Shown: piece by piece, positions 29,145 through 37,632 of the stretch
Layout of the letters: each line of letters starts with the position of its first letter
Position numbering within the stretch: position 1 is the stretch's first letter
Origin: Streptomyces sp. APSN-46.1
Lineage (GTDB): Bacteria; Actinomycetota; Actinomycetes; Streptomycetales; Streptomycetaceae
Direction of reading: 5' to 3'
DNA: 64,000 bases
Assembly: GCF_022815725.1 (NCBI RefSeq)
Contig: NZ_JALGRF010000001.1
Coordinates: 930,001-994,000 of the forward strand
The notes under the pieces: generated by a model
Told to the model about the DNA's origin: nothing
Seen by the model: only the letters and a program-made list of their open reading frames with translations
The model's database searches: none
Program-made: the position numbers and the translations under genes

Positions 29145-30269
29145 ATGAGGTTGTCGTTCCTGGAGCCTCTTTACGCGGAACCGGGCCCGTTCGCCTCCGT
29201 CTACCTGGACACCTCGCGCGACGTCCAGCATCCGGAGCGGGCGATAGCACTGCGCTGGCGGCGGCTGCGCGACGACCTGACCCGGCAGGGCGCGGACCGG
29301 GCGTTGGTCAACGCGATGGAGGAAGCGGTGGGCGCCGACACGGAGGTGCCGGGGATGCACGGGCAGGCCCTCTTCGCCGCCCACGGGACGCTGGTACTGG
29401 ACGGGGAGCTGCCCAGGCCGCCCGAACACGACCGTGCGCGCTACAGCACCCTGCCGGACACCATGGCCCTGGTCACCCAGCACGTTCCCGAGATCCCGTA
29501 TCTGGCCGTGATCGTGCACTACGGCGGGCTGCCGACCGCCGAGACCCATGGCTGGGTGACGCTGGAGGCGGAGACCGGCACCTGGCCGGCGTCCAACGTC
29601 GCCCCGGGTGAGCGGCTGCACCGAAGGGTTCCGGTGGCCACGTGGCACCGCACTGCCGTGGAGCTGGGCCACCGGCTGGACGAATGGGCCCGGCGCGCCC
29701 ACGCCGACGCCGTCCTCGTGGGCGGGGACGAGTGGGCGGGCAACGTACTCGTGCGCCGCCTGCCGCGGAGCTTGCGGGACAAGGTCGTACGCGTCGGGGG
29801 CCACACCCCGACGGACACCGGACGCGCCCTGCTGGAGCCACAGCTCGACACCGTCCTCCGCGGCCGCATGGCCGCACACGACCGGGAACTCGTGGACATC
29901 TTCATCGGCCGACGCGCACTGGAGGGCCCCGCGACGGAGGGACTGTCCGCCACCCTCGCCGCTCTCCAGCGCGGCCAGGTCTCGGCGCTGCTGCTGAACC
30001 GCCCGCCCACCTCCTCCCTGCGGCTCTGGGCGGGCCCGGAGCCCACCCAGCTGGCCCTGACCGAGGCGGAGCTGGTCTCCTTCGGCGTGCGGGCACCGCG
30101 CGAGGAGCGCGCCGACGAGGCGCTGGTGTGGGCCCTGGTGGGCACGGGTGCCGAACTGGTCCTCGTACCGGAGAGCGAGCTGGAGCTGTACGAGGGCGTG
30201 GGCGCCCTGCTGCGGTACACCGACCCGGGGACACCGTCCTGGCGCGCCCCGATGGCCCATGGGGCGTGA
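29145..30269 (+). CDS. Vms1/baeRF2-type (eRF1-like) protein
   Basis: A 374-aa protein that resembles the bacterial archaeo-eukaryotic release-factor-like family 2 (Rv2629-like), related to Vms1 peptidyl-tRNA hydrolases. Seen are an N-terminal part with ASVYLDTSRDVQHPE, a middle domain with ADAVLVGGDEWAGN, and a C-terminal domain with EALVWALVGTGAELVLVP. No canonical GGQ motif can be seen, which is common in these bacterial relatives. ATG 29145 has AGGAG 5 bp upstream. It overlaps the PCMT-like gene by 11 bp, so the two may act together in protein or translation quality control; this is inference. Confidence 0.72.
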   Translation: MRLSFLEPLYAEPGPFASVYLDTSRDVQHPERAIALRWRRLRDDLTRQGADRALVNAMEEAVGADTEVPGMHGQALFAAHGTLVLDGELPRPPEHDRARYSTLPDTMALVTQHVPEIPYLAVIVHYGGLPTAETHGWVTLEAETGTWPASNVAPGERLHRRVPVATWHRTAVELGHRLDEWARRAHADAVLVGGDEWAGNVLVRRLPRSLRDKVVRVGGHTPTDTGRALLEPQLDTVLRGRMAAHDRELVDIFIGRRALEGPATEGLSATLAALQRGQVSALLLNRPPTSSLRLWAGPEPTQLALTEAELVSFGVRAPREERADEALVWALVGTGAELVLVPESELELYEGVGALLRYTDPGTPSWRAPMAHGA

Positions 30270-30903
30270 GCCGTCTCCCGAGGATCTGGTCCGTGCGGCG
30301 CGGGCCGTGGGGGTGATGGACGAGCGGCTGCTGGAGGCCGTCCGGGCCACCCCACGGGCGGAGTTCGTCCCCGCCGAGCACGTGGCGTCCGCGTACCGGG
30401 ACACGCCCGTACCGCTCCCCCACGACCAAGTGACCACCCAGCCCTCGCTGGTCGCCATGATGGTCTCCGCGCTCGGCCTCACCGGAGCCGAACGCGTCCT
30501 GGAAGTCGGCACCGGATACGGCTGGCAGACCGCGCTGCTGGCCCGCCTCGCCGCGTACGTGGTCAGCGTCGAGCGCTGGCCGGACCTGGTCGAGGAGGCC
30601 CGCCGCCGCCTCGCCGGGCAGGGCCTCGACAACGCCGCGATCGTCCTCGGCGACGGAACCCTCGGGGTCCCGGCCCGTGCGCCGTACGACGCCGTCATCG
30701 TCTGCGCGGCCTTCCCGGAGGTGCCGGAGCCGCTGATCGGACAGCTGCGGACGGGTGGCCGGCTCGTCCAGCCCATCGGCCCGGGCGGACATGAACGGGT
30801 CGAGCTGTACGAGCGGCGGGCCCACGGCCTCGTGCGCCGCGCGACGGTCGCGTCGGCCTACTTCGTCCGGCTGTACGGCGCCCATGGCTACGAGCAGCGC
30901 TGA
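30259..30903 (+). CDS. pcm: Protein-L-isoaspartate O-methyltransferase-like protein
   Basis: A SAM-dependent methyltransferase of 214 aa. TTQPSLVAMMVSALGL and the SAM motif I VLEVGTGYGWQTALLARL are the signature of L-isoaspartyl methyltransferases, which repair damaged aspartyl residues. A conserved acidic turn (VSVERWPDL) follows. ATG 30259 lies within the previous gene (11-bp overlap). The family members in actinomycetes are diverse, so the exact substrate is inferred. Confidence 0.82.
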   Translation: MGREPSPEDLVRAARAVGVMDERLLEAVRATPRAEFVPAEHVASAYRDTPVPLPHDQVTTQPSLVAMMVSALGLTGAERVLEVGTGYGWQTALLARLAAYVVSVERWPDLVEEARRRLAGQGLDNAAIVLGDGTLGVPARAPYDAVIVCAAFPEVPEPLIGQLRTGGRLVQPIGPGGHERVELYERRAHGLVRRATVASAYFVRLYGAHGYEQR

Positions 30904-30999
30904 TACGTGCCGACCGTCCTTCCCGGGAGCGGCCGGCGGGCGAGTGTCAGTGTCCGGTGTCACGCTGAGGCGATACGCGATCTACGAAAGGCTATCGCC

Positions 31000-31797
31000 A
31001 TGATCACCACAGACTTCGCCCCCGGCTCCCCCTGTTGGCTCGACCTCGGTGCCCCCGACGTCCGTGCCACCGCGGCCTTCTACGGTGCCGTGCTCGGGTG
31101 GGACTACGAGTCCATGGGTGAGGGGGAGGACATGGAAGGCGGAATGTTCCGGAAGGACGGCAAGGTGGTAGCCGGGCTCGGCAAGCTCACCGAGGAGGGC
31201 GCCCGGTCGGCCTGGATGATCTACTACTGCGTCACCGACGCGGACGCCACGACCCGGGCCGTGGAGCGCGCCGGCGGCACGGTGCGGGTGGCGCCGATGG
31301 ACCTCGACGACTGGGGCCGGATGGCGCAGTACAGCGACCCGCTGGGGGGCCAGTTCGCCGTCTGGCAGCCCGGGAAGAACAAGGGCGTCGACCTTGTGGA
31401 CCAGCCGGGCTCGCTGTCCTGGACCGAGTTGTACACGAGCGACGCCGCGGCCGCGAAGGAGTTCTACGGCGGAGTCTTCGGCTGGCAGTTCAGCGACATG
31501 GAGCTGCCCGGCGGCGGGGGCACGTACACCCTCATCACCCCCGCCGGGCTGCCCGAGGAGCGCATGCACGGCGGCGTCATGCAACTTCCCGAGGAGAACC
31601 TCGCCCTGGCGAACGGACGGCCGTACTGGCACCCGGTCTTCAACGTCACCGACTGCGACGCCGCGGTCGCCAAGGTCACCGAGAACGGCGGCAGCGTGCA
31701 GATGGGTCCGGAGGACGCTGAGGGCGTCGGCCGACTGGCCGTCTGCCTCGACCCGTCGAAGGCGGACTTCGTGGTGCTCACCCCCGCCCGGAGCTGA
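31000..31797 (+). CDS. VOC-family protein with two glyoxalase-like domains
   Basis: A 265-aa protein made of two vicinal-oxygen-chelate repeats: residues about 8-128 (CWLDLGAPDVRATAAFYG ... GGQFAVWQP) and about 138-262 (SWTELYTSDAAAAKEFYG ... ADFVVLTP). Such tandem proteins in Streptomyces are usually dioxygenase- or resistance-like, with unknown substrate. ATG 31000 follows GAAAGG. It appears monocistronic. Confidence 0.85.
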   Translation: MITTDFAPGSPCWLDLGAPDVRATAAFYGAVLGWDYESMGEGEDMEGGMFRKDGKVVAGLGKLTEEGARSAWMIYYCVTDADATTRAVERAGGTVRVAPMDLDDWGRMAQYSDPLGGQFAVWQPGKNKGVDLVDQPGSLSWTELYTSDAAAAKEFYGGVFGWQFSDMELPGGGGTYTLITPAGLPEERMHGGVMQLPEENLALANGRPYWHPVFNVTDCDAAVAKVTENGGSVQMGPEDAEGVGRLAVCLDPSKADFVVLTPARS

Positions 31798-31944
31798 GTT
31801 CCACCTGCTGCCGGTGATGTGGGCTGGACCGGCCCCGGAGGCGAGCCGACCTGGCACATGTGACGGGACGGTCAGTCCCTTGAGGTGGGGGTCGGTACGG
31901 GGCCGGAGAACTGCTGTGAACGGCGCGGGTGTTAGCTTCCTTCC

Positions 31945-32574
31945 GTGGTGGAGTACCAGGATGAGACCAGGGCAGCCTACGACGGAATCGTCGAGCTGTA
32001 TGCGTCGATGTTCGCTGATCGGCTGGAGACGCAGCCTTTCGCCCGGGCTATGGTCGGCATCTTCGCCGAGCTGGTGCGCGGGACGGGGAACCTGCGGGCA
32101 GCCGATGTCGGGTGCGGGCCGGGACATCTGACGGCCATGCTGCACGACTTGGGGCTGAACGCGTTCGGGCTCGACCTCTCCCCGGCCATGGTCGACCATG
32201 CCCGGCGGGCCCATCCGGCGCTGCGGTTCGACGAGGCGCGAATGGAGGCCCTGCCGGTCGAGGACCGCGCGCTCGGCGGAGTGCTGGCCCACTACTCGAT
32301 GATCCATACCCCGCCCGGGGAACTCCCCGCGCTGCTCGCCGAGCAGGTGCGTGTCCTGGCACCGGGGGGCCTGCTCCTGGTCTCGTTCTTCGCGACCGAG
32401 GGACCGGAGCCGGTCCGCTTCGATCACAAGGTGACGCCCGCCTATAGCTGGCCGGTCGACCGGTTCGCCGAGTTGCTGGCCGGAGCCGGGCTCGTCACGG
32501 TCGCCCGGCTGCTCCACGACCCGGCCTCCGAGCGGGGCTTCCTCGACGCCCACTTGCTGGCCCGCCTCCAGTAG
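31945..32574 (+). CDS. Class I SAM-dependent methyltransferase
   Basis: A 209-aa methyltransferase with motif I AADVGCGPGHLTAML, then LGLNAFGLDLSPAM and VLAHYSMIHTPPGELPALL (motifs II-III). GTG 31945 is taken as start; GTG 31948 is the next codon. No neighbour gives a substrate. About 50 bp beyond its stop lies the relic of an insertion-sequence gene. Confidence 0.82.
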   Translation: MVEYQDETRAAYDGIVELYASMFADRLETQPFARAMVGIFAELVRGTGNLRAADVGCGPGHLTAMLHDLGLNAFGLDLSPAMVDHARRAHPALRFDEARMEALPVEDRALGGVLAHYSMIHTPPGELPALLAEQVRVLAPGGLLLVSFFATEGPEPVRFDHKVTPAYSWPVDRFAELLAGAGLVTVARLLHDPASERGFLDAHLLARLQ

Positions 32575-32627
32575 GACTTGTCCGGCCGATCATGTGATTG
32601 CTCCGCGTCCAAGTCGTTGATGTGGAC

Positions 32628-32666
32628 ATGGAGCGGGATGATCTGAGTGATGCCGAGTGGGAACGG
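32628..32666 (+). pseudogene. N-terminal relic of an IS5-type transposase
   Basis: ATG 32628 begins MERDDLSDAEWE, the characteristic first residues of many IS5-family transposases (usual form M.R.dLtDaEWe), but the match ends after 12-13 codons, at the terminator of the opposing GH62 gene. The 50 bp upstream may be the left end of the element. It is short, so this is tentative. Confidence 0.45.
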
Positions 32667-32688
32667 GGGTCCGGAGCCGGACCCCCGT
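32663..32688 (-). terminator. Hairpin terminator after the GH62 gene
   Basis: An 11-bp perfect stem ACGGGGGTCCG with a four-base loop lies 8 bp beyond the stop of the minus-strand GH62 gene. Confidence 0.7.
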
Positions 32689-32695
32689 CACGTCG

Positions 32696-34165
32696 TCAGC
32701 GCTGCAGTGTCAGCAGACCTGGCCGGTAGGGCCATAGGCCGTAGTCGCCGCCGACGTTGGGGTTGCGTCCCTGGTAGAGGAACTGAAGGTTGCAGGGATC
32801 GACGGTAAAGGTCTGATCGGCGCTGGTGCGGATCAGTTCGCCATGGCTGATGTCGTTGGTCCAGGTGGCGCCGCTGTTGGCCTTGCCGGCGAAGGGGTTG
32901 CTCTCGGTCGCGGCCTGGGGCGTCCATGAGCCGTCCAGACTGGTGGCCGTGAACGAGCGGAAGTAGCGGCCCTGCGAGCCGTCCGCCTCGACGATCATGA
33001 GGTAGCGGTTCTGGCCCTGGAGCTTGTAGACCTGCGGGGCTTCGAACAGGTTTTTCGTCGTGTCGCTCATGATCACCGTCGAGGTCGTGCCGAAACTGCC
33101 CGGGAAGTTCCCGATCGGCATACTGGCCCGGTAGATCTTGCCGTTGTCACCGGCGAAGAACAGGTACATGTTCGTCCCATCACCGATGAGCGTCTGGTCT
33201 ATGGGTCCTGTTCCGGAGCCGGCGATGCTTCCGGAGAAGAGCACCTGCGGTGATGACCAGCCATTCGGGTTGGTGGGGTCGCTCGACGTCCGGTAGGAGA
33301 AGGCGGTCCCACCCCACTGGTAGGCGAGCACCCAGATGTTCTTCGGCGCGAAGTAGAAGAGCGTGGGCGCGACGGTGGACGTTGACATCCCGTTCTGGCT
33401 GGCCGAAGCCATCTCCGACCAGTTGGTGAACAGGCCGAAGTTCATCGAACCCCAGTTCTTCCCCGTGTCGTGCGTCGTCGCGTAGACGAGCTGCCGGCCG
33501 TTGTAGGGGGCGACGGTGAAGTCCTTGAGCGAGGCCCACCCCGGCTTGGGCTGCGCCAACGGGCCCGTTGATGTCCAGCGGTACGTCGAGGGAAGATTGC
33601 ACGTGCCGGGGTTGCCGCCGCCGACCTGCACGAGCTGCCACTGCTGGTTGTTGCCGCCCCAGTCGTCGTACTGGACGATGTTCGCGTTGTCGGTGGTGGA
33701 GCCGCCTTGTACTTCGAGGGCCTTGTTGCTGTGGCGCGCGATGAGCCTCACGTAGCCGTCCGAGCTGTCGGCCAGCCGCCACTGCTGGTTGGTGCCGTTC
33801 AGGTCGGCCCACTGGACGATCGAGCCGCCGTTCGCGGTGGACCCGTTCTGGACGTCCAGCACCTTGCCGGAGTGACGGGACTTGATGCGGTAGTAACCGC
33901 CGCCGGAGTCGACGAACTGCCACTGCTGCTGGTTCTGATCGTTCCTGGTCCACTGGGTGATGCGGGCGCCATCGTTGGTCGCCAGGTTGTAGACGTCCAG
34001 GGCCTTGCCGCTGTTGCGGTTGACCAGCACGTACGAGGCGTTGGGGTCGACGGTCGTCGCCGCGCCGGCGGGCTGCGCACTGAGGAAAGCAACCAGGAGC
34101 AGCAATGGCGCGAGGACGGCGAACAGGCGTCTCAGGTGGACCGGGGACGGATGGCGAAACAACAT
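32696..34165 (-). CDS. Secreted GH62 alpha-L-arabinofuranosidase with N-terminal ricin-type (CBM13) domain
   Basis: An extracellular enzyme that removes arabinofuranose side chains from arabinoxylan; 489 aa. A Sec signal peptide (about 1-35, ending PAGA-A) precedes a ricin-B/CBM13 trefoil (about 40-182, three QxW-type repeats) and a short linker, then the GH62 domain (about 190-489). Catalytic candidates are Asp215 (SLKDFTVAP), Asp323 (GPIDQTLIG) and Glu375 (LFEAPQVYK); they match the GH62 pattern. The ATG is preceded by GAAGGAG. A perfect 18-bp LacI-type palindrome lies about 50 bp upstream, over a likely promoter. It therefore probably belongs to the arabinose regulon and not to the adjacent bxl-like block. 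Confidence 0.92.
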   Translation of the reverse strand: MLFRHPSPVHLRRLFAVLAPLLLLVAFLSAQPAGAATTVDPNASYVLVNRNSGKALDVYNLATNDGARITQWTRNDQNQQQWQFVDSGGGYYRIKSRHSGKVLDVQNGSTANGGSIVQWADLNGTNQQWRLADSSDGYVRLIARHSNKALEVQGGSTTDNANIVQYDDWGGNNQQWQLVQVGGGNPGTCNLPSTYRWTSTGPLAQPKPGWASLKDFTVAPYNGRQLVYATTHDTGKNWGSMNFGLFTNWSEMASASQNGMSTSTVAPTLFYFAPKNIWVLAYQWGGTAFSYRTSSDPTNPNGWSSPQVLFSGSIAGSGTGPIDQTLIGDGTNMYLFFAGDNGKIYRASMPIGNFPGSFGTTSTVIMSDTTKNLFEAPQVYKLQGQNRYLMIVEADGSQGRYFRSFTATSLDGSWTPQAATESNPFAGKANSGATWTNDISHGELIRTSADQTFTVDPCNLQFLYQGRNPNVGGDYGLWPYRPGLLTLQR

Positions 34166-34210
34166 CAGAAGAGCTCCTTCGGGGGGTCAGGGAGGGGAAG
34201 GGAGGGGATA

Positions 34211-34251
34211 GATGTTAGCGCTAACATCAATGCGACGGTCAGTACCGTCAA
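34211..34251 (-). promoter_or_regulatory. GH62 promoter with perfect 18-bp LacI-type palindrome (34211-34228)
   Basis: GATGTTAGCGCTAACATC (34211-34228) is a perfect palindrome with the AGCGCT centre of LacI-family operators. A TTGACG -35 (minus strand, 34246-34251), a 17-bp spacer and a -10 inside the palindrome place the operator across the -10. The core TGTkAGCGCTAACA matches the sites at 49427, 56758 and 56859. Confidence 0.7.
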
Positions 34252-34296
34252 GCGTTTCACAACGTCTCCTCGGGGGTGGAGGTCGCGCGGGCCGAG

Positions 34297-35127
34297 TCAG
34301 CCCTTGGTGGCGCCCGCGGTGAGGCCGCCGATCAACTGCCGCTCGGCGACGGCGTAGAAGGCGAGGGCGGGGACCATGGCGAGCACGATGTAGGCGAGGA
34401 CGAGCGCGTAGTCGGTCGAGTACTGGCCCTGGAACTGCTGGACGCCGACCGGGATCGTCTGCCATTTCGGGTCGTTGAACACCAGCAGCGGCAGGAAGAA
34501 GTTGTTCCAGCTCGCGACGATCGCCAGCACCGAAACCGTGCCGAGCGCCGGACGCGCCATCGGCAGCAGGATCTTCCAGAAGAAGCGGAACTTGCCGCAG
34601 CCGTCCACGATGGCGGCCTCCTCGACCTCCGCCGGGATGGTCCGGAAGAAACCGCACAGAATGATGATCGTCATGGGGAGCCCGAAGGCCGCCTGCGGGA
34701 GGATCACTCCGAGCGGGTTGTCGAGCAGGTCGAAGTTGCGCAGCAGCAGGAACAACGGCAGTACGGCCACCGCGAACGGGAACATGAGCCCGATCGTGAA
34801 CAGCGTGTAGAACAGCTCCCTGCCCCGGAAGGCGTAGCGGGCCAGCACGAACGCCGCCATCGCGGAGGCCGCCACCGTGCAGCATGTCGTGCCGATCGCG
34901 ACGCCCGCACTGTTGGCGATCTGCCGCCAGAACATTCCGTCGCCGAGAATGCCGGTGTAGTTGCCGGTCCTCCAGTGCTCCGGCAGCCCGAACGGGTTGG
35001 TCGTCAGCTCGCCGGTGCTCTTGAACCCGGAGATCACCGCGTAGATCAGCGGCACGACGACGAACGCGCCGATCAGCCAGACCACGGCGTGCAGCGAAAG
35101 GCCGCGTGTCGTCCTGCGGGCGTTCAC
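34297..35127 (-). CDS. bxlG: Carbohydrate ABC transporter permease (MalG class)
   Basis: A 276-aa permease of the CUT1 class with about six membrane spans. The ATPase-contact EAA loop is seen as EEAAIVDGCGKFRFFWKILLP near residue 165. The start overlaps the upstream permease stop by four bases. Order and content (receptor, two permeases, divergent LacI, GH3) match the bxlREFGA xylobiose system known from Streptomyces thermoviolaceus, so the name is by analogy. As in most CUT1 systems of streptomycetes no dedicated ATPase is present; the shared MsiK-type ATPase is expected to serve it. Confidence 0.85.
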   Translation of the reverse strand: MNARRTTRGLSLHAVVWLIGAFVVVPLIYAVISGFKSTGELTTNPFGLPEHWRTGNYTGILGDGMFWRQIANSAGVAIGTTCCTVAASAMAAFVLARYAFRGRELFYTLFTIGLMFPFAVAVLPLFLLLRNFDLLDNPLGVILPQAAFGLPMTIIILCGFFRTIPAEVEEAAIVDGCGKFRFFWKILLPMARPALGTVSVLAIVASWNNFFLPLLVFNDPKWQTIPVGVQQFQGQYSTDYALVLAYIVLAMVPALAFYAVAERQLIGGLTAGATKG

Positions 35128-36101
35128 CGGCCAACTCCCGAGGTGACGGCCCCGCTCAGGTCACGGCGGAGTACGTAGCGCTGGTAGAAGAGGGAGAAGA
35201 CCAGACTGATCATGAACAACACCACGCTGATCGCACTGGCGTAGCCGACCTGGTAGCGCTTGAACCCGAACTGGAACATCGAGATCGCCATCGTCTCGGA
35301 GGAGTGGTTGGGCCCGCCCGCGGTCATGACCCAGACGAGGTCGAAGAGCTGGATGGCCCCGATGATCGAAAGGAAGGCGCTGATCCGGATCGTCGGGCCG
35401 AGCAGCGGCAGCGTCACGTGCCGGAAGCGCTGCCAGGCGCCGGCGCCGTCGATGGAAGCGGCCTGGAGGATCTCGCCCGGGATGCTCTGCAGCCCGGCGA
35501 GGAAGAGCATCATGTGGAAGCCGAAGTACTTCCAGGTCATGACCACAAACAGGGTCGGCATGACCGTCGAGGGATCGGCGAGCCACTTGCCCCGCAGCCC
35601 CTCCAGGCCGAGGGCGCCGGCGAGATGGTCGGCCATGCCGTCACCAGGAAGGAAGATCATCGTGAAGAGGACCGCCGTGACCACCTCGGACAGGATGTAC
35701 GGCGCGAAGAACAGCATCCGGTAGACGGCCCGGCCGCGCAGCCTCTGGTTGAGCAGGACCGCGGTGAACAGCGCGAACGGCAACTGCACCGTGATCGACA
35801 GGGCGATCAGGTACAGCCCGCGCTCCAGATCGCCGAGGAAGACCTGATCGTCGAACAGCTTGGCGTAGTTCTCGAAGCCGACGAAGTCGTCCATGGGGCC
35901 GACCCCGCCCCACTCGAAGAACCCGGTGTAGACGGCGACGGCGATCGGGGCGAGGACGAAGACGAGGAAGAGGACCAGAGCCGGGACGAGGAACCAGGCG
36001 ACCGACGCCCAGCTTCCCAACCCGCGCAGGAGCGACCGTGCCGGGGCGGGCGGGCGCACCGGCACGGAATCCGTCGTCCGCTCCTTGGTCAGGGTGGACA
36101 C
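35124..36101 (-). CDS. bxlF: Carbohydrate ABC transporter permease (MalF class)
   Basis: A CUT1-class permease of 325 aa with a cytoplasmic N-terminus, six visible hydrophobic spans (first WFLVPALVLFLVFVLAPIAV) and an EAA loop LQAASIDGAGAWQRFRHVTLP. The choice of start is uncertain: GTG 36101 is used, with AAGGG about 11 bp upstream; GTG 36113, overlapping the binding-protein stop, is equally open. It partners the MalG-type permease (ATGA overlap). Confidence 0.84.
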   Translation of the reverse strand: MSTLTKERTTDSVPVRPPAPARSLLRGLGSWASVAWFLVPALVLFLVFVLAPIAVAVYTGFFEWGGVGPMDDFVGFENYAKLFDDQVFLGDLERGLYLIALSITVQLPFALFTAVLLNQRLRGRAVYRMLFFAPYILSEVVTAVLFTMIFLPGDGMADHLAGALGLEGLRGKWLADPSTVMPTLFVVMTWKYFGFHMMLFLAGLQSIPGEILQAASIDGAGAWQRFRHVTLPLLGPTIRISAFLSIIGAIQLFDLVWVMTAGGPNHSSETMAISMFQFGFKRYQVGYASAISVVLFMISLVFSLFYQRYVLRRDLSGAVTSGVGR

Positions 36102-36105
36102 GGAG

Positions 36106-37398
36106 CTAGGCACCCTTCGCAGCCTCGGTGATCGACTTGGTGACCTGCTCGGGCGTCTTCTTGCCCGCGATGAGGTCGGCGACGCTGTCGTTGACCTCCT
36201 GGCCGACCGCCGGCGGGTAGGCCTGGTCGAGGTAGAGCTGGAAGCCCGTCGCCTTGACCAGGCTGTCGGCCACCACCTTCCTGTTGGCATCGGTGAGCTG
36301 GCTCTCCGCGCCCTTGACCACCGGCAGGAAGCCGTTGGAGGCCAGCAGCTTGGACTCGTTCTCCAGAACGAAGAACTTCAGGAAGTCCAGCGCCTCCTTC
36401 GGGGCGCCCTTGCGCAGGGCGAAGCCGCTGCCACCGCCGAACACCTCGGTGACCTGGCCGACGCCGCCGTCGACCGTCGGGAAGGGGAAGAAGCCCAGGT
36501 CCGCTCCGAGGTCGGCGCCCGCGTCCTTCTGCACCGACGGTCCCCACTGCCCCATCAGCTCCATGGCGGCCTTGCCGTTGCCCATGGTCGCGGCCTGGCC
36601 GCCGGGGGTGGCGTAGCCGGCGCCGAGGAAGGCCGTCTGGAACGGCTGGAGGTCGACCAGCTCCTTGAGGTGGGTGCCCGCCTGGACGAAGCCGGCGCCG
36701 GTGAAGTCCTTGGTGGTCGCGGCCTGCTGCAGCGCGGGGAGGCCTGCGACGCGCATCGCGAGGTAGGCCCAGTAGTAGTGGCCCGGCCATTTCTCCTTGC
36801 CCGCGAGGGCGATCGGGGTGATGCCGGCGGCCTTGAGCTTCTTGACGTCTTCGAGGAGCTCGGCCCAGGTGGCCGGCGGAGCGGTGATCCCGGCCTTGGC
36901 GAAGAGCTTCTTGTTGTACCAGAAGCCGACCATGCCGACGTCGTAGGGCACCCCGTAGGTCCGGCCCTCGAACTGATAGGCCTGCAGCGAGACCGGGGTG
37001 AGGTCGGACGACCAGCCGAACGCGTCGGTGAGGTCCTCGACCAGCCCCGCGTCGACCTGCTGCCGCAGCACGCCGCCGCCCCAGGTCTGGAAGACGTCGG
37101 GGAGCTTGCCCGAAGAGGTGGTGGCGGTCAGCTTGGACTTGAACGCCTCGTTCTCCAACGAGGTCGTCTTGATCGTGATGTTCGGGTGAGCGGCCGTGAA
37201 CGCCGAGGAGATCTGCGGGAAGAGGGACTTGCCCGGTTCCGTGGTGGCGATGTTCCACCACGCGAAGGTCAGCTTGCCGTCGGCCGCCGGCTTGTCGCCG
37301 GAGTCGCCACCGCCGCAGGCCGAGGCCAGCGAGACGGACAGAGCGGTCAGGCCCGAGAGCGCCAGGAAGCTTCGTCGGCTCGGGGGTGTGCTGGCCAT
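36106..37398 (-). CDS. bxlE: Sugar-binding lipoprotein of bxl-like importer, Tat signal
   Basis: A 430-aa extracellular solute-binding protein (family 1), probably for xylobiose or related xylo-oligosaccharides by synteny. The N-terminus has a twin-arginine motif (SRRSFLA, Arg8-Arg9) and lipobox LASAC with Cys28. The mature domain begins KLTFAWWNIATTEPGKSL. ATG 37398 follows GGAGG by 4 bp. A very good promoter (TTGACC-N17-TAGTTT) and an inverted repeat lie upstream. The gene is first in a receptor-permease-permease operon divergent from a LacI gene. Confidence 0.88.
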   Translation of the reverse strand: MASTPPSRRSFLALSGLTALSVSLASACGGGDSGDKPAADGKLTFAWWNIATTEPGKSLFPQISSAFTAAHPNITIKTTSLENEAFKSKLTATTSSGKLPDVFQTWGGGVLRQQVDAGLVEDLTDAFGWSSDLTPVSLQAYQFEGRTYGVPYDVGMVGFWYNKKLFAKAGITAPPATWAELLEDVKKLKAAGITPIALAGKEKWPGHYYWAYLAMRVAGLPALQQAATTKDFTGAGFVQAGTHLKELVDLQPFQTAFLGAGYATPGGQAATMGNGKAAMELMGQWGPSVQKDAGADLGADLGFFPFPTVDGGVGQVTEVFGGGSGFALRKGAPKEALDFLKFFVLENESKLLASNGFLPVVKGAESQLTDANRKVVADSLVKATGFQLYLDQAYPPAVGQEVNDSVADLIAGKKTPEQVTKSITEAAKGA

Positions 37399-37436
37399 GG
37401 GACCTCCGGGGTGGGGAATGCCGGTTCGATTCCGAA

Positions 37437-37452
37437 AATGTTTCGTAACATT
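37437..37452. promoter_or_regulatory. Inverted repeat AATGTT-N4-AACATT, candidate bxlR-type operator
   Basis: AATGTTTCGTAACATT has perfect 6-bp arms and a central CG, as LacI-family operators do. It lies about 20 bp downstream of the -10 of the binding-protein promoter, suited to repression. Confidence 0.6.
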
Positions 37453-37472
37453 CTCGAACTCGGTGCTGCCAC

Positions 37473-37501
37473 AAACTAGGAACGCGGGGCCCACCGGTCA
37501 A
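37473..37501 (-). promoter_or_regulatory. Promoter of the bxl-like transport operon
   Basis: On the minus strand, TTGACC (37501-37496), an exact 17-bp spacer and TAGTTT (37478-37473) form a near-consensus vegetative promoter about 75 bp before the ATG of the binding-protein gene. Confidence 0.65.
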
Positions 37502-37543
37502 GCCTTCTCACCGAATTTCCTTCAGCAGCAGGCTTCTTGGAGC

Positions 37544-37585
37544 TTGACAACCAGGTCGCACCGCCCGGAAACTCTTCGAAAGTTT
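37544..37585 (+). promoter_or_regulatory. LacI gene promoter with overlapping inverted repeat (37569-37585)
   Basis: A consensus -35 TTGACA (37544-37549) is followed 18 bp later by a weak -10 (GAAACT). An inverted repeat AAACT-N7-AGTTT (37569-37585) overlaps that -10. It contains TTCGAA, near the CGAA-N-TTCG type reported for BxlR. Autorepression is inferred. Confidence 0.45.
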
Positions 37586-37632
37586 GCGATACCTGTCGCC
37601 AGCCCAAGGCGTCCGCGCAGAGGAGAGAAGTT

